Source of the DNA: Pseudomonadales bacterium
Lineage (GTDB): Bacteria; Pseudomonadota; Gammaproteobacteria; Pseudomonadales; Azotimanducaceae
Assembly (NCBI GenBank): GCA_019634925.1
Contig: JAHCAL010000001.1
Coordinates: 496,001 to 560,000, forward strand
DNA: 64,000 nucleotides
Reading direction: 5' to 3'
Part shown: piece by piece, positions 8,035 to 19,133 of the stretch
Layout of the letters: every line of letters starts with the position of its first letter
Numbering within the stretch: position 1 is the stretch's first letter
Translations under genes and position numbers: made by a program
The notes under the pieces: generated by a model
Database searches by the model: none
The model's input: only the letters and a program-made list of their open reading frames with translations
What the model was told of the DNA's origin: nothing

Positions 8035-9377
8035 GTCCCTCGCGCCATCCGGTTGCAGTCGGGCGCGATGCGTGCGCGCCAGTACTCGGTGCGCTCGCCG
8101 AGCGCCTGTTCGTCGATGGTGGTGAGCGCGCCGTCCACGAGCAGCGCCCGGCCGGCCACCCAGACGTGGCTCACCGCGCTGCCCGCGGCGGTGTGGACCA
8201 GTTGCGCCAGCGGGTCGTAGACCGGCTGGAAGCGCGGCGCCGACAGGTCGACCGCGACCAGGTCGGCGGACTTGCCGGCTTCGAGCGAACCGGTCACGGC
8301 GTCCAGCCCGAGTGCGCGCGCGCCGCCGAGGGTCGCCATCTCGAGTGCGCGGATTTCGGGCAGGCGCGCGGCGTCGCCCGCGGTCACCTTGGCCAAGAGG
8401 CTCGCGAGGCGCGCCTCCTGGAACAGGTCGAGGCTGTTGTTGGAAGCGGCACCGTCGCTGCCGAGGGCGACGTTGACGCCGGCGGCGAGGAGCTCGCCGA
8501 CCGGACAGATACCGCTCGCGAGCTTGAGGTTCGAGTGCGGACAGTGCACGACGTGCACGCCGTTCCGTGCCAGGAGGTCGATCTCCGCGGCGGTCAGCTG
8601 GGTCGCGTGCACGGCCTGCAGCCGCGGCGAGAGCAGGCCGATGCGCTCGAACAGCTCGATCCACGACGCGCCGTGGTTCGTGCGCGCCGCGGCGACCTCG
8701 GCCGCGGTCTCGTGCAGGTGAATGTGCACGTTGGCGTCGAGTTCCTCGGAGTACATGAGGATCTTCTCGAGGTGCTCGCGCGTGACGCTGTAGGGCGCAT
8801 GCGGACCGAACGCCACCTTGACCCGCGCGTCGTCGCGGTAGGCGTCGTGCAGGCGCAGGCCGCGGTGCAGGGCCGCATCCGCGTTCTCGCTCCACACGTT
8901 GGCGAAGTCGATCACCGGAAACGCCACCTGGCAGCGCAGGCCGGCCTCGCGGGCCGCGGCGGCGACGGTTTCCGGAAAGAAGTACATGTCGGAGAAGCAG
9001 GTGGTGCCGGAGCGGATCATCTCCGCCATGGCGAGCCGCGTGCCGTCGTGGACGAACGATTCGCTGACGTGGCGTGCCTCGAGCGGCCAGATGTGTTCGT
9101 TCAACCAGGTTTCCAGCGGCGCATCCTCGGACACGCCGCGCAGGAGGGCCATCGCGGCGTGGCCGTGGGCATTGACGAGGCCGGGCATCAGCACGTGTGA
9201 ATCGAGCACGATGCGCCGCGCCGGGGCGTAGTCCGCATCGAGCGCCGCGACGGTTGCGACGGCCGCGATGTCGGTGCCGGTGATCGCGACGCCGGCCCGC
9301 TCCAGCAGGCGCGCGCCGGGCGCCATCGGCACGACCCAGCGGGCTTCGACGATCAGGTCGCAGGGTTGTCTGGACAT
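8031..9377 (-). CDS. mtaD: TRZ/ATZ family amidohydrolase, MtaD-like
   Basis: A 448-residue metal-dependent hydrolase of the 5-methylthioadenosine/S-adenosylhomocysteine deaminase group. The HxH metal motif is in LVNAHGHAAMALLRG, further ligands are in FGPHAPYSV and HLHETAAEV, and the catalytic aspartate in LGSDGAASNNSLD. In Pseudomonas the homologue deaminates 5'-methylthioadenosine and lies beside ubiG. I start it at the ATG ending at 9377; the open frame beyond this runs into the gyrA promoter region. It is the first gene of a minus-strand operon with ubiG and yciK, divergent from gyrA. The substrate is inferred. Confidence 0.87.
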   Translation of the reverse strand: MSRQPCDLIVEARWVVPMAPGARLLERAGVAITGTDIAAVATVAALDADYAPARRIVLDSHVLMPGLVNAHGHAAMALLRGVSEDAPLETWLNEHIWPLEARHVSESFVHDGTRLAMAEMIRSGTTCFSDMYFFPETVAAAAREAGLRCQVAFPVIDFANVWSENADAALHRGLRLHDAYRDDARVKVAFGPHAPYSVTREHLEKILMYSEELDANVHIHLHETAAEVAAARTNHGASWIELFERIGLLSPRLQAVHATQLTAAEIDLLARNGVHVVHCPHSNLKLASGICPVGELLAAGVNVALGSDGAASNNSLDLFQEARLASLLAKVTAGDAARLPEIRALEMATLGGARALGLDAVTGSLEAGKSADLVAVDLSAPRFQPVYDPLAQLVHTAAGSAVSHVWVAGRALLVDGALTTIDEQALGERTEYWRARIAPDCNRMARGT

Positions 9378-9467
9378 GGCGAAATTATAGCCGCGGCGCG
9401 TCGCAAAAACGTCATGATCGGGCGGCCGTTCTGCTAAAATGCCGGACTTTTCCGACGACACCTGTCT

Positions 9468-12074
9468 ATGTCCGAAACGGGTTCAGACCAGGGCCGGGAG
9501 ATTCTCCCGGTCAACATCGAGGACGAGCTGCGTCAGTCCTACCTCGACTACGCCATGAGCGTGATCGTGGGCCGCGCGCTGCCTGACGTACGTGACGGGC
9601 TGAAGCCCGTGCACCGCCGCGTCCTGTTCGCCATGAGCGAGCTCAACAACACGTTCAACCGGCCCTACGTCAAGTCGGCGCGGGTCGTCGGCGACGTGAT
9701 CGGCAAGTACCACCCGCACGGCGACGTAGCCGTGTACGACACCGTGGTGCGCATGGCGCAGGACTTTTCCATGCGCTACACGCTGGTGGACGGGCAGGGC
9801 AACTTCGGCTCGATCGACGGCGATCCGCCGGCGGCGATGCGTTACACCGAAGTGCGCATGGACCGCATCGCGGCGGATCTGCTCGCCGACCTCGACAAGG
9901 AGACCGTCGATTTCGTGCCGAACTACGACGGCACGCTCAGCATGCCGGAGGTGATGCCGACCCGGGTGCCGAACCTGCTGGTCAACGGCAGCTCGGGTAT
10001 CGCCGTCGGCATGGCGACCAACATTCCACCGCACAACCTGCGAGAGGTGATCGACGGCTGCCTCGCGCTGCTCGACGACCCGTCGATCGGCATCGACGGG
10101 CTGATGGAGCACATCACGGGCCCGGACTTTCCGACCGCGGCGATCATCAGCGGCCGCGCCGGCATCGTCGAAGCCTACCGCACCGGCCGCGGCCGGATCT
10201 TCGTGCGTGCGCGCGCCGAGGTGATCTCCGACGAGAAGTCCGGCAAGGACACCATCATCATCACGGAGATTCCCTACCAGCTGAACAAGTCGCGACTGAT
10301 CGAGCGCATCGCCGAGCTGGTCAAGGAAAAGAAGATCGAAGGCATCACCGAGCTGCGCGACGAGTCCGACAAGGACGGCCTGCGCGTCGTGATCGAATTG
10401 CGCCGTGGCGACTCCGGCGAAGTCGTGCTCAACAATCTGTACGCCCAGACCCAGCTGCAGTCGGTCTATGGCATCAACTGCGTGGCGCTGGTCAACGGGC
10501 AGCCACGGGTGCTGAACCTGAAGCAGATGCTGGAGGCCTTCGTCCAGCACCGCCGCGAGGTGGTGACGCGGCGCAGCATCTACCTGCTGCGGCGGGCGCG
10601 CCAGCGCGGTCACATCGTCGAAGGCCAGGCAGTCGCGCTCGCCAACATCGACGAAGTGATCGAGCTCATCAAGCGCTCGCCCGGTGCGGCCGAGGCGCGC
10701 GCCGCGCTCATGGGCCGCGGCTGGGCCTCGACGGGTGTGCAGGCCCTGCTCGCGCGCGCGGGCAGCGACGCGTGCCGGCCGGAAGGGCTCGACGAAGCGT
10801 TCGGATTCCGCGACGGACTCTACTACCTCTCCGAGGAACAGGCCCAGGCGATCCTCGAACTGCGCCTGCAGCGCCTGACCGCGCTCGAGCAGGACAAGCT
10901 GCTCGAGGACTATCAGGGCATCCTCGACGAGATCGCCGACCTGCAGGACATCCTGGCGTCCGAGACGCGCCTGCTCGCGGTGATCCGCGAGGAACTCACC
11001 ACGATCCGCGACACCTACGGGGACGAGCGGCGCACCGAGATCCTGAGTTCGCACGAAGATCTCTCGATGGAGGATCTCATCAACGAGGAAGACCTCGTGG
11101 TGACGATCTCGAACCAGGGCTACGCGAAGACCCAGCCGCTCGACAGCTACCAGGCGCAGCGCCGCGGCGGCCGCGGCAAGGCGGCGCTGTCGGTCAAGGA
11201 CGAGGATTTCGTCTCGCACCTGCTGGTGGCCAACAGTCACGACACGCTGCTGTGTTTCAGCGACCACGGCAAGGTCTACTGGATCAAGGTCTACATGATT
11301 CCGCAGGCCGGGCGCGGCGCGAAGGGCCGGCCGCTGGTCAACATGCTGCCGCTTGCGCCCGAAGAGCGGGTGACCGCGGTGCTGCCGATCCGCGAGTATC
11401 GTGACGATCTATTCGTTTTCATGGCGACCGCCAACGGCACGGTCAAGAAGACCCCGCTCGAGCAGTTCTCGCGCCCGCGCACCGCCGGGCTCATCGCACT
11501 CGAACTGGAGGAAGGCAACACGCTGGTCGGCGCCGCGCTGACCGACGGCCATTCCGACGTGCTGCTCGTCACCAGCGGCGGCAAGGCGGTCCGGTTCGCG
11601 GAATCGGACGTTCGGGCCATGGGCCGGACCGCGCGCGGTGTGCGCGGCGTGCGCCTGGTCGCGCGGCAGCGCGTGATCGCGCTGATCATTCCGGAGGCCG
11701 ACGGATTCGTGCTGACGGCGAGCGCGAACGGCTATGGCAAACGCACGCCGGCCGGCGAGTTTCCACGCAAGGGCCGCGGCACCCAGGGCGTGATCGCCAT
11801 GCAGGCGAGCGCGCGCAACGGCGACCTGGTCGGCGCGGTGCAGGTGCATGCAGGCGATCAGATCATGCTGATCAGCGATCTCGGCACGCTGGTGCGCACC
11901 AAGGCCGACGAGGTATCCGTGCTGGGGCGCAACACGCAGGGCGTGAAGCTGATCGACCTGCGCGGCGAGGAACGGTTGACCAGCGTGCAGCGCATCGTCG
12001 AATCGGACGGCGAAGACGACAACGGACAGGATGGGACGGACGAAGGTGAGCGGGACGATGAGCCGCGTACATAA
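9468..12074 (+). CDS. gyrA: DNA gyrase subunit A
   Basis: An 868-residue GyrA, the DNA-cleaving subunit of gyrase. The catalytic tyrosine lies in the region following [10 protein letters not shown], and the C-terminal half is the beta-pinwheel with GyrA-box-like [10 protein letters not shown]. The tail is acidic ([17 protein letters not shown]). In the quinolone-resistance region the motif reads [10 protein letters not shown]: valine (residue 87) stands where E. coli has Ser83, while the aspartate equivalent to Asp87 is kept. A TAAAAT box about 30 bases upstream is a likely -10. The 3' end overlaps serC by 17 bases. Confidence 0.98.
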   Translation: MSETGSDQGREILPVNIEDELRQSYLDYAMSVIVGRALPDVRDGLKPVHRRVLFAMSELNNTFNRPYVKSARVVGDVIGKYHPHGDVAVYDTVVRMAQDFSMRYTLVDGQGNFGSIDGDPPAAMRYTEVRMDRIAADLLADLDKETVDFVPNYDGTLSMPEVMPTRVPNLLVNGSSGIAVGMATNIPPHNLREVIDGCLALLDDPSIGIDGLMEHITGPDFPTAAIISGRAGIVEAYRTGRGRIFVRARAEVISDEKSGKDTIIITEIPYQLNKSRLIERIAELVKEKKIEGITELRDESDKDGLRVVIELRRGDSGEVVLNNLYAQTQLQSVYGINCVALVNGQPRVLNLKQMLEAFVQHRREVVTRRSIYLLRRARQRGHIVEGQAVALANIDEVIELIKRSPGAAEARAALMGRGWASTGVQALLARAGSDACRPEGLDEAFGFRDGLYYLSEEQAQAILELRLQRLTALEQDKLLEDYQGILDEIADLQDILASETRLLAVIREELTTIRDTYGDERRTEILSSHEDLSMEDLINEEDLVVTISNQGYAKTQPLDSYQAQRRGGRGKAALSVKDEDFVSHLLVANSHDTLLCFSDHGKVYWIKVYMIPQAGRGAKGRPLVNMLPLAPEERVTAVLPIREYRDDLFVFMATANGTVKKTPLEQFSRPRTAGLIALELEEGNTLVGAALTDGHSDVLLVTSGGKAVRFAESDVRAMGRTARGVRGVRLVARQRVIALIIPEADGFVLTASANGYGKRTPAGEFPRKGRGTQGVIAMQASARNGDLVGAVQVHAGDQIMLISDLGTLVRTKADEVSVLGRNTQGVKLIDLRGEERLTSVQRIVESDGEDDNGQDGTDEGERDDEPRT

Positions 12075-13137
12075 TTTCTCGGCGGGGCCGGCGGCGCTGC
12101 CGCTCGAGGTGCTGGAACACGCCCGCGCCGAAATGCTCGACTACCGCGGGTCGGGCATGTCGGTCATGGAGATGAGCCACCGCAGCAAGGAGTTCATCGG
12201 CATCGCGGAAAAGGCGGAAGCCGATCTGATCGAACTGCTCGGGATCCCGTCCGACTACAAGGTGCTGTTCCTGCAGGGCGGCGCGACCCTGCAGTTCGCC
12301 ATGGTGCCGCTCAACCTGCTGGGCGAGCGTACCAGGGCCGATTACCTGAACACCGGCGCCTGGTCCACCAAGGCGATCGAGGAGGCGGCGCGCTTCTGCG
12401 AGGTCAACGTGGTGGCGAGCGGCGAGGCGGGGCGGTTCACCGACGTTCCCGCGGAATCCCTCTGGCGACGCAGCCGCGACGCCGCCTACCTGCACGTCTG
12501 CTCCAATGAGACCATCGGCGGCGTGCAGTTGCACGACTTCCCCGCTGCCGACGTGCCGCTGGTGGCCGACATGTCGTCGGATATCCTGTCCCGTCCGGTG
12601 GACGTCAGCCGGTTCGGGCTGATCTACGCCGGCGCGCAGAAGAACATCGGCCCGGCCGGCCTCACCGTCGTGATCGTGCGCCGCGACCTCATCGGCCGTG
12701 CGCGCAAGGGCACGCCGAGCATGCTGGACTACGCCGTCCATGCCGAAGCCGACTCCATGTCGAATACCCCGCCGACCTACGCGTGGTACCTGGCCGGTCT
12801 CGTGTTCGAATGGCTGAAGGCGCGCGGCGGGCTCGCCGGGATCGCCGCGATCAACGCACGCAAGGCGGGCAAGCTCTACGCAGCGCTCGACAACAGCAAC
12901 TTCTACCGCACGCCGGTCGCGCCCGGCTGCAGGTCGCTCATGAACGTGCCGTTCACGCTTGCCGATCCGGCGCTCGATGCGGCGTTCCTGAAAGGCGCCG
13001 AGGCGCGCGGACTCACCAATCTCAAGGGTCATCGCAGCGTCGGCGGCATGCGTGCGAGCCTGTACAACGCCGTGCCCGAAGCAGCCGTGGATGCCCTCGT
13101 CGAGTATCTGCAGGTGTTCGAGCGTGAGCACGGGTAA
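12058..13137 (+). CDS. serC: Phosphoserine aminotransferase
   Basis: A 359-residue PLP enzyme that converts 3-phosphohydroxypyruvate to phosphoserine (serine synthesis) and also acts in pyridoxal phosphate synthesis. The start [16 protein letters not shown], the LFLQGGAT segment and the PLP-lysine region [14 protein letters not shown] are clear. I use the ATG at 12058, within the end of gyrA, because it begins the conserved block; the ribosome-binding site is weak, so translation may be coupled. It overlaps pheA by 14 bases. Confidence 0.96.
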   Translation: MSRVHNFSAGPAALPLEVLEHARAEMLDYRGSGMSVMEMSHRSKEFIGIAEKAEADLIELLGIPSDYKVLFLQGGATLQFAMVPLNLLGERTRADYLNTGAWSTKAIEEAARFCEVNVVASGEAGRFTDVPAESLWRRSRDAAYLHVCSNETIGGVQLHDFPAADVPLVADMSSDILSRPVDVSRFGLIYAGAQKNIGPAGLTVVIVRRDLIGRARKGTPSMLDYAVHAEADSMSNTPPTYAWYLAGLVFEWLKARGGLAGIAAINARKAGKLYAALDNSNFYRTPVAPGCRSLMNVPFTLADPALDAAFLKGAEARGLTNLKGHRSVGGMRASLYNAVPEAAVDALVEYLQVFEREHG

Positions 13138-14230
13138 ACCGCCCCCGGAGTCCCTCGCCGCGGTCCGAGAGCGCATCGACGCGATCGACCGCGAAATCCA
13201 TCGGCTGCTGAACGAGCGCGCGCGCTGCGCGCTGGAAGTCGCCGAGATCAAGCTCGCCGAACCCGGCGACGAGCCACCGGTGTTCTATCGTCCCGAGCGC
13301 GAGGCGCAGATCCTCGCGCGGGTGAAGGCCGAGAACACCGGGCCGCTCTCCGATCGGGACGTGGCGCGCCTGTTCCGCGAGATCATCTCGTGCTGCCTCA
13401 ATCTCGAGCAGCCGCTCACCATCGCCTACCTGGGGCCGCCCGGCACCTATACCGAATCCGCCGCGGTCACCCAGTTCGGCCATTTCGCGCGCACGCGTGC
13501 GATGGGGTCGATCGACGAGGTGTTTCGCGAAGTGGAGTCCGGGTCGGTGCACTACGGCGTGGTCCCGGTGGAGAACAGCACCGAGGGCATGGTCAACCAT
13601 ACCCTCGACTGTTTCATGGATTCTCCGGTGCTGGTGTGCGCCGAGGTCGAACTGCCGATCCACCATGCCTTCATGGTGAGCGCGACACATACCGACCAGC
13701 CGCTCACCGAGATCATCTCGCACGCGCAGTCGCTCGCGCAGTGCCGCGGCTGGCTCGACGCGCACCATCCGGGCGTGCAGCGCACGTCGGTCAACAGCAA
13801 TGCGGAAGCCGCGCGCCTGGTGGCCGCGCGTGACGACGCCGCCGCGATCGCCGGCGAGATGGCGGCGGAGCGCTACGGGCTCAAGGTGCTGGCGCGCAGC
13901 ATCGAGGACCACCCGGACAACAAGACCCGGTTCCTCGTGATCGGCCGCCAGCGGGTCGGCCCGAGCGGGCGCGACAAGACGTCGATCCTGGTCTCCACGC
14001 GCAACGAACCCGGCGCGCTGTACCGGGTGCTGGAACCGTTCCACCGGCACGGCATCAGCCTGACCCGCATCGAGACCCGGCCCGCCAAGTCGGGCAACTG
14101 GTCGTACGTATTCTTCATCGACTTCGACGGGCACCAGAGCGAGCCCCGCATCGAAGCCGTGCTCGACGAGGTACGCAAGGTGGCAATGGAAGTCCGCTCG
14201 CTCGGCTCGTATCCGCAGGCGGTGGTATGA
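13124..14230 (+). CDS. pheA: Chorismate mutase / prephenate dehydratase
   Basis: A 368-residue bifunctional P-protein of phenylalanine synthesis. An AroQ chorismate mutase domain covers about residues 10-95 (VRERIDAIDREIHRLLNERA), the prephenate dehydratase domain about 98-275 (IAYLGPPGTYTESAAV, then ENSTEGMVNHTLD), and a C-terminal ACT domain with ILVSTRNEPGALYRVLEPF and the ESRP-like TRIETRP supplies feedback inhibition. The GTG at 13124, inside the serC end, gives the normal length. It overlaps hisC by four bases. Confidence 0.96.
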   Translation: MSTGKPPPESLAAVRERIDAIDREIHRLLNERARCALEVAEIKLAEPGDEPPVFYRPEREAQILARVKAENTGPLSDRDVARLFREIISCCLNLEQPLTIAYLGPPGTYTESAAVTQFGHFARTRAMGSIDEVFREVESGSVHYGVVPVENSTEGMVNHTLDCFMDSPVLVCAEVELPIHHAFMVSATHTDQPLTEIISHAQSLAQCRGWLDAHHPGVQRTSVNSNAEAARLVAARDDAAAIAGEMAAERYGLKVLARSIEDHPDNKTRFLVIGRQRVGPSGRDKTSILVSTRNEPGALYRVLEPFHRHGISLTRIETRPAKSGNWSYVFFIDFDGHQSEPRIEAVLDEVRKVAMEVRSLGSYPQAVV

Positions 14231-15318
14231 CGACGCGACACATCAACCCGAACATCACCGGGCTCTCGCCGTACCGGCCCGGCAAGCCGGTCGACGAACT
14301 CACCCGCGAGCTCGGCATCACCGACGTCATCAAGCTCGCCAGCAACGAGAACCCGCGCGGGCCCGGTGCGGCCGTGCTCGAAGCGATCCGGGGTGCGTCC
14401 GGCAACCTGTCGCGCTACCCGGACGGCAACGGGTTCGTGCTGAAACAGGCGCTGGCGCGGCAGCTCGGCGTCGGCGCCGAGCAGATCACGCTCGGCAACG
14501 GTTCCAACGACGTGCTCGACCTGGTCGCCCGCATGGCGATCGCGCCCGGCGCGTCCGGCGTCATCGCGGACCACGCGTTCGTGGTCTACAACCTGGCGAT
14601 CACCATCGCCGGCGGCCGGGTGGTGAAGGTCCCGGCGCGGGATTTCGGGGCGGATCTCGACGCGATGCGCGCGGCCGTCACGCCGGATACAGCGGTGGTG
14701 TTCCTCGCCAACCCGAACAACCCGACCGGCACCTGGGTGCCCGAGGCGGAACTCGTGCGGTTTCTCGACGCCCTGCCGCCACACGTCTGGATGGTGCTGG
14801 ACGAGGCGTACTTCGAGTACGTGGACGTCGCCGGGTACCCGGATGGCGTCAAGCTGCTCGCGCGTTATCCGAACCTGATCGTCACCCGCACGTTCTCCAA
14901 GATCCACGGCCTCGCGGCGCTGCGGGTCGGCTACGCGGTCAGCTCGCCCGAGGCGGCGGACCTGATGAACCGCGTGCGCCAGCCATTCAACGTCAACACG
15001 CTCGGCCTCGCGGCGGCGACCGCGGCACTCGGTGACACCGCGTACGTGACCGAGAGCCGGGCGCTGAACAAGGCCGGGCTCGCCGCGCTCACCGCCGGGC
15101 TCGAGCAGCTCGGGCTGCGCTACATTCCCTCGGTCGGCAACTTCGTCGCCTTCGAGCCGGGCCGCGACGCCATGGCGGTCTACCAGGCGCTGCTGCGCGA
15201 AGGAGTCATCGTGCGGCCCATCGCGGAATACGGTCTCGCCGGTCACCTGCGGGTGACCGTCGGGCTGCCGGGGGAGAACCAGCGGTTCCTGCAGGCCCTG
15301 TCGCGCGTCCTCGAATGA
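14227..15318 (+). CDS. hisC: Histidinol-phosphate aminotransferase
   Basis: A 363-residue class I/II aminotransferase. It has the N-terminal [29 protein letters not shown] and the PLP lysine in [17 protein letters not shown]. HisC enzymes transaminate imidazole acetol phosphate in histidine synthesis; copies placed in a pheA-tyrA cluster also take aromatic 2-oxo acids, so it may serve the last step of phenylalanine and tyrosine synthesis. It overlaps pheA and the next gene by four bases each. Confidence 0.94.
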   Translation: MTTRHINPNITGLSPYRPGKPVDELTRELGITDVIKLASNENPRGPGAAVLEAIRGASGNLSRYPDGNGFVLKQALARQLGVGAEQITLGNGSNDVLDLVARMAIAPGASGVIADHAFVVYNLAITIAGGRVVKVPARDFGADLDAMRAAVTPDTAVVFLANPNNPTGTWVPEAELVRFLDALPPHVWMVLDEAYFEYVDVAGYPDGVKLLARYPNLIVTRTFSKIHGLAALRVGYAVSSPEAADLMNRVRQPFNVNTLGLAAATAALGDTAYVTESRALNKAGLAALTAGLEQLGLRYIPSVGNFVAFEPGRDAMAVYQALLREGVIVRPIAEYGLAGHLRVTVGLPGENQRFLQALSRVLE

Positions 15319-16826
15319 AACGACTGGTCGTCGTCGGCACGGGGCTCATCGGCGGCTCGTTCGCGCGGGCGGCCCGCCAGGCGCGACTCTTCGACGAGAT
15401 CCTCGGCGTCGAGCCGGACGCCGCGCGGGCGGCGACCGCGGTCGCGGCCGGCATCGTCGACCGGATCGTGGACACCGTGCCCGCCGCGGCCGATGCCGTC
15501 CTGCTGGCGGTTCCCAGCGACCTGATCGACGGATGGGTGGTACGACTTGCCGATCACGCGGGGATCGTGTTCGACGCCGGCAGCGTCAAGGGCGCCGTGC
15601 TCGACCGGGTCCGCGCGACGCTCGGCCGGATCCCGCCGCGGTTCGTCCCCTGCCACCCGATCGCGGGCAGCGAGCAGAGCGGTCCTGCGGCGGCGAGCGC
15701 CGAACTCTTCGCCGGGCACGAGGCGATCCTGACCGCCACCGCCGAGACCGCGGCCGCGGCGGTCGACGCCGTCGCCGGCTGGTGGCGTGCGGTCGGCGCC
15801 CGGGTGACGTTTCTGGATCCGGACGAGCACGACCGCATCCTGGCGCTGACCAGCCATCTGCCGCATCTGGTCGCGTTCGCCTACCTGCAGCAGGTCACGC
15901 CCGCGCATCTCGAACACGCCGCCGGCGGGTTCCGCGACTTCAGTCGGATCGCCGCGTCCGACCCGGCCATGTGGGCGCCGATCTTCACGCTGAACGGCGC
16001 GGCCGTGCTCGGTGCGCTCGACGGGCTCCAGGCCGAACTCGACCGGCTGCGCGCGCTCATCGAACGGGACGATCGTGCCGGGCTCGGCCGCCTGATCGAG
16101 GATTCCCGCACCCGGCGCCGGGCGTTCGTTCCGCCCGGCGACCGATCGGCCGCGGGATCCATACCGGTGATCACCATCGACGGGCCGAGCGGATCCGGCA
16201 AGGGCACGGTGGCGAGCCTGCTGGCGCGGCGCCTCGGCTGGCACCTGCTCGACAGCGGCGCCCTGTACCGGATCGTCGCCGCGGTGGCGCGCGAACGCGG
16301 GGTGCCGCTCGACGACGCGCAGGCGCTGGCCGCACTTGCGCGCGGCCTCGAGATCGTCTTCGCGGACGAGCGGGTGTTCGTCGACGGCGCCGACCTGACC
16401 CGAACGATCCGCACCGAGGAATCGAGCCAGGGCGCGTCCCAGGTCGCGGTGCTGCAACCGGTGCGGGACGCGATCCTGGACCTGCAGCGCGCGCAGTGCC
16501 GGCCGCCCGGGCTGGTCGCCGACGGGCGCGACATGGGCACGGTGGTCTTCCCGGATGCGCCGCTCAAGGTGTTCCTCGACGCGTCCGCCGAGGTGCGTGC
16601 GGAGCGCCGATATAATCAATTGAAAAACAATGGCTTAAGTGTTAGCCTCGCCGCCCTTCTCGCGAACATCCGGGAACGTGATGAGCGGGACAGGAGGCGT
16701 GCCGTGGCGCCGCTTCGGCCGGCGGAGGACTCGGTGCTGATCGACAGCACGGAGCTTTCCATCGACGAAGTGCTCGGCCGCGTGCTCGAAGCAGCACGCG
16801 TGCGGGGACTCGTCGCGCGCACATGA
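15315..16826 (+). CDS. tyrA-cmk: Fused prephenate dehydrogenase-cytidylate kinase
   Basis: One uninterrupted 503-codon frame joining two enzymes. Residues 1-265 are TyrA: the nucleotide fold starts with [10 protein letters not shown], and the catalytic histidine region is [14 protein letters not shown]. Residues 283-503 are cytidylate kinase: the P-loop is [10 protein letters not shown] (289-298), then [24 protein letters not shown] and [10 protein letters not shown] short Arg-rich linker (266-282) joins them and there is no stop codon between. In most gammaproteobacteria aroA lies between tyrA and cmk; here it is absent. An internal GTG near 16168 could restart Cmk, but it lacks a clear ribosome-binding site. 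The products act in tyrosine synthesis and CMP/dCMP phosphorylation. Confidence 0.93.
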   Translation: MKRLVVVGTGLIGGSFARAARQARLFDEILGVEPDAARAATAVAAGIVDRIVDTVPAAADAVLLAVPSDLIDGWVVRLADHAGIVFDAGSVKGAVLDRVRATLGRIPPRFVPCHPIAGSEQSGPAAASAELFAGHEAILTATAETAAAAVDAVAGWWRAVGARVTFLDPDEHDRILALTSHLPHLVAFAYLQQVTPAHLEHAAGGFRDFSRIAASDPAMWAPIFTLNGAAVLGALDGLQAELDRLRALIERDDRAGLGRLIEDSRTRRRAFVPPGDRSAAGSIPVITIDGPSGSGKGTVASLLARRLGWHLLDSGALYRIVAAVARERGVPLDDAQALAALARGLEIVFADERVFVDGADLTRTIRTEESSQGASQVAVLQPVRDAILDLQRAQCRPPGLVADGRDMGTVVFPDAPLKVFLDASAEVRAERRYNQLKNNGLSVSLAALLANIRERDERDRRRAVAPLRPAEDSVLIDSTELSIDEVLGRVLEAARVRGLVART

Positions 16827-16933
16827 CATAAACCGACCGGCCCGGCCCGCGCACGACGGCGCAGCCCTGCCGTCACCAACCTACGGAGAATGCACGCCCG
16901 CTTCCGTTCCGGCAGCACCGGCGTGGCAACACT

Positions 16934-18616
16934 ATGAGCGAAAGTTTTGCGGATCTTTTTGAAGAGAGCCTGCGCACCATCGAGATGGCGCCCGGCTCCA
17001 TCGTCACGGGCACCGTCGTCGACATCGGCAGCGACTGGGTCGTCGTACATGCCGGGCTGAAGTCCGAGGGTGTGATCCCGAAGAGCCAGTTCCTGAACGA
17101 TCGGGGCGAGTTCAACCTCGCGATCGGCGACCAGGTACAGGTCGCGATGGAAGTCGTCGACGACGGCTGGGGCGAGACGCGCCTCTCCCGCGAAAAGGCC
17201 AAGCGGGCCGAAACCTGGATCATGCTCGAAGCCGCGTTCGACAAGAACGAAGTCATCAAGGGCCAGATCAACGGCAAGGTGAAAGGCGGCTTCACGGTCG
17301 ACATCAACGAGATCCGCGCGTTCCTGCCGGGTTCGCTGGTCGACATCCGGCCGCTGCGCGAGACCGCACACCTCGAAGGCAAGCCGCTCGAGTTCAAGGT
17401 CATCAAGCTCGACCAGAAGCGCAACAACGTGGTGGTGTCCCGACGCGCCGTGCTGGAACAGGAAAACAGCGTCGAGCGCGAACAACTGCTCGGCTCGCTG
17501 CAGGAAGGCCAGGTGGTCAAGGGCATCGTCAAGAACCTCACCGACTACGGTGCGTTCGTGGATCTCGGCGGCGTCGACGGCCTGCTGCACATCACCGACA
17601 TGGCCTGGCGCCGCATCCGCCACCCGAGCGAGATGGTCAACGTCGGCGACGAGGTGAACGTCAAGATCCTCAAGTTCGACCGCGAGAAGAACCGCGTCAG
17701 CCTCGGCATGAAGCAGCTGGGCGACGATCCGTGGGTCAACATCACGCGGCGTTACCCGGAAGGCTCGCGCGTGCTGGCCACGGTCACCAACCTCACCGAC
17801 TACGGCTGCTTCGCCGAGATCGAAGAGGGCGTGGAAGGCCTGGTGCACGTCTCCGAGATGGACTGGACCAACAAGAACATCCACCCGTCGAAAGTCGTCT
17901 CGGTGGGCGACCAGGTGGAAGTCATGGTGCTCGACATCGACGAGGAGCGTCGCCGCATCTCGCTCGGCATCAAGCAGTGCCGGCCGAACCCGTGGGACGA
18001 GTTCAGCATCCATCACGCCAAGGGCGAGCGAATCTCGGGCAAGATCAAGTCGATCACCGACTTCGGAATCTTCATCGGGCTCGACGGCGGCATCGACGGC
18101 CTGGTGCACCTGTCGGACATCTCCTGGAACGAACCCGGCGAAGTCGCGGTACGCCGCTACAGCAAGGGCGAGGAGATCGAGACGGTCATCCTGTCGGTCG
18201 ACCCGGAGCGCGAGCGCATCTCGCTCGGCGTCAAGCAGCTCGATCAGGATCCGTTCTCCGATTACACGGCCGTCAATGACCGCGGCAGCGTGGTGACCGG
18301 CGTCGTGGCCGAAGTCGAGCCGAAGGAAGCCGTGATCCGCCTCGCGGGCGACGTCATGGGCATCCTGAAGGCTTCCGAGATCAGCCAGGATCGGGTCGAG
18401 GACGCGCGCAACGTGCTGAAGGTCGGCGAAGAAGTCGAGGTCAAGATCATCAGCGTCGATCGCAAGAACCGTACGATCGGCCTGTCGATCAAGTCCAAGG
18501 ACGTCGACGACGAGCGCGCCGCGGTGCGCGAGCACCGACGCCAGGAGAGCGACCGTCCGAGCCCGACGACGCTCGGCGACCTGATCAAGGCGCAGATGGA
18601 TCAGGGCAGGGACTGA
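16934..18616 (+). CDS. rpsA: 30S ribosomal protein S1
   Basis: A 560-residue S1 with six S1/OB repeats, the normal number for gammaproteobacteria, seen in repeated blocks such as [24 protein letters not shown] and [23 protein letters not shown] (shortened here). S1 binds mRNA leaders and unwinds them for initiation. The start ATG at 16934 follows GGCAACACT without a recognisable Shine-Dalgarno sequence, in line with the unusual, self-regulated leader known for rpsA in E. coli. A 107-base gap separates it from tyrA-cmk. Confidence 0.97.
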   Translation: MSESFADLFEESLRTIEMAPGSIVTGTVVDIGSDWVVVHAGLKSEGVIPKSQFLNDRGEFNLAIGDQVQVAMEVVDDGWGETRLSREKAKRAETWIMLEAAFDKNEVIKGQINGKVKGGFTVDINEIRAFLPGSLVDIRPLRETAHLEGKPLEFKVIKLDQKRNNVVVSRRAVLEQENSVEREQLLGSLQEGQVVKGIVKNLTDYGAFVDLGGVDGLLHITDMAWRRIRHPSEMVNVGDEVNVKILKFDREKNRVSLGMKQLGDDPWVNITRRYPEGSRVLATVTNLTDYGCFAEIEEGVEGLVHVSEMDWTNKNIHPSKVVSVGDQVEVMVLDIDEERRRISLGIKQCRPNPWDEFSIHHAKGERISGKIKSITDFGIFIGLDGGIDGLVHLSDISWNEPGEVAVRRYSKGEEIETVILSVDPERERISLGVKQLDQDPFSDYTAVNDRGSVVTGVVAEVEPKEAVIRLAGDVMGILKASEISQDRVEDARNVLKVGEEVEVKIISVDRKNRTIGLSIKSKDVDDERAAVREHRRQESDRPSPTTLGDLIKAQMDQGRD

Positions 18617-18746
18617 TGTCCGGGCCCGCCCGAATCACCCGCGATCCCGTGGGAACCCGGACGGGCCACCCGCCGCAGGCCGCTGCGCGTGCAGCGGCTG
18701 CTGCTCCGGCAGCGGATGCGGTGTATCCATACCCGGTGGGGTGTTC

Positions 18747-19127
18747 ATGACCAAGTCCGAACTCATCGAGCTGATTGCCGCTCAGCAGTCCCAGCTCTCG
18801 ATCAAGGATGTCGAACTGGCGGTCAAGACGATCATCGAGCAGATGGCGGAAACGCTGGCTGCCGGCGAGCGCATCGAGATCCGCGGTTTCGGCAGCTTCT
18901 CGCTCCACTACCGGGCGCCGCGTATCGGCCGCAACCCCAAGACCGGTGAGTCGGTCGGCCTGGCCGGCAAGTACGTGCCGCATTTCAAACCCGGCAAGGA
19001 ACTGCGCGACCGGGTGAACCTCCTCCTGCAGCAGTCCGCGCCGTCTGGCGGTCGCCCTGCCGGCGCCTGCGAAGCGTCTCACGGCGAGTCCTTCGACGAG
19101 TCCTACGACGGGTCCGACGAGGACTGA
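18747..19127 (+). CDS. ihfB: Integration host factor subunit beta
   Basis: A 126-residue IHF beta chain, a DNA-bending protein of the HU/IHF family. The core matches ([32 protein letters not shown] and the arm [10 protein letters not shown] with the proline that intercalates DNA). A C-terminal extension of about 25 residues, rich in Ser, Asp and Gly, goes beyond the usual 94-residue length and is probably disordered. I choose the ATG at 18747 with GGTGGGG upstream. It follows rpsA, the conserved order. Confidence 0.94.
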   Translation: MTKSELIELIAAQQSQLSIKDVELAVKTIIEQMAETLAAGERIEIRGFGSFSLHYRAPRIGRNPKTGESVGLAGKYVPHFKPGKELRDRVNLLLQQSAPSGGRPAGACEASHGESFDESYDGSDED

Positions 19128-19133
19128 CGGGCG

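Noticed and set aside
13052..13123. Longer pheA start within serC
   Set aside because: The extra residues are not conserved and come from another frame of serC; the GTG at 13124 gives the normal chorismate mutase start.
16164..16170. Separate cmk gene starting at an internal GTG
   Set aside because: The frame is continuous with tyrA, no ribosome-binding site precedes the GTG, and there is no stop codon between. I keep the fusion as the main call and list the alternative.
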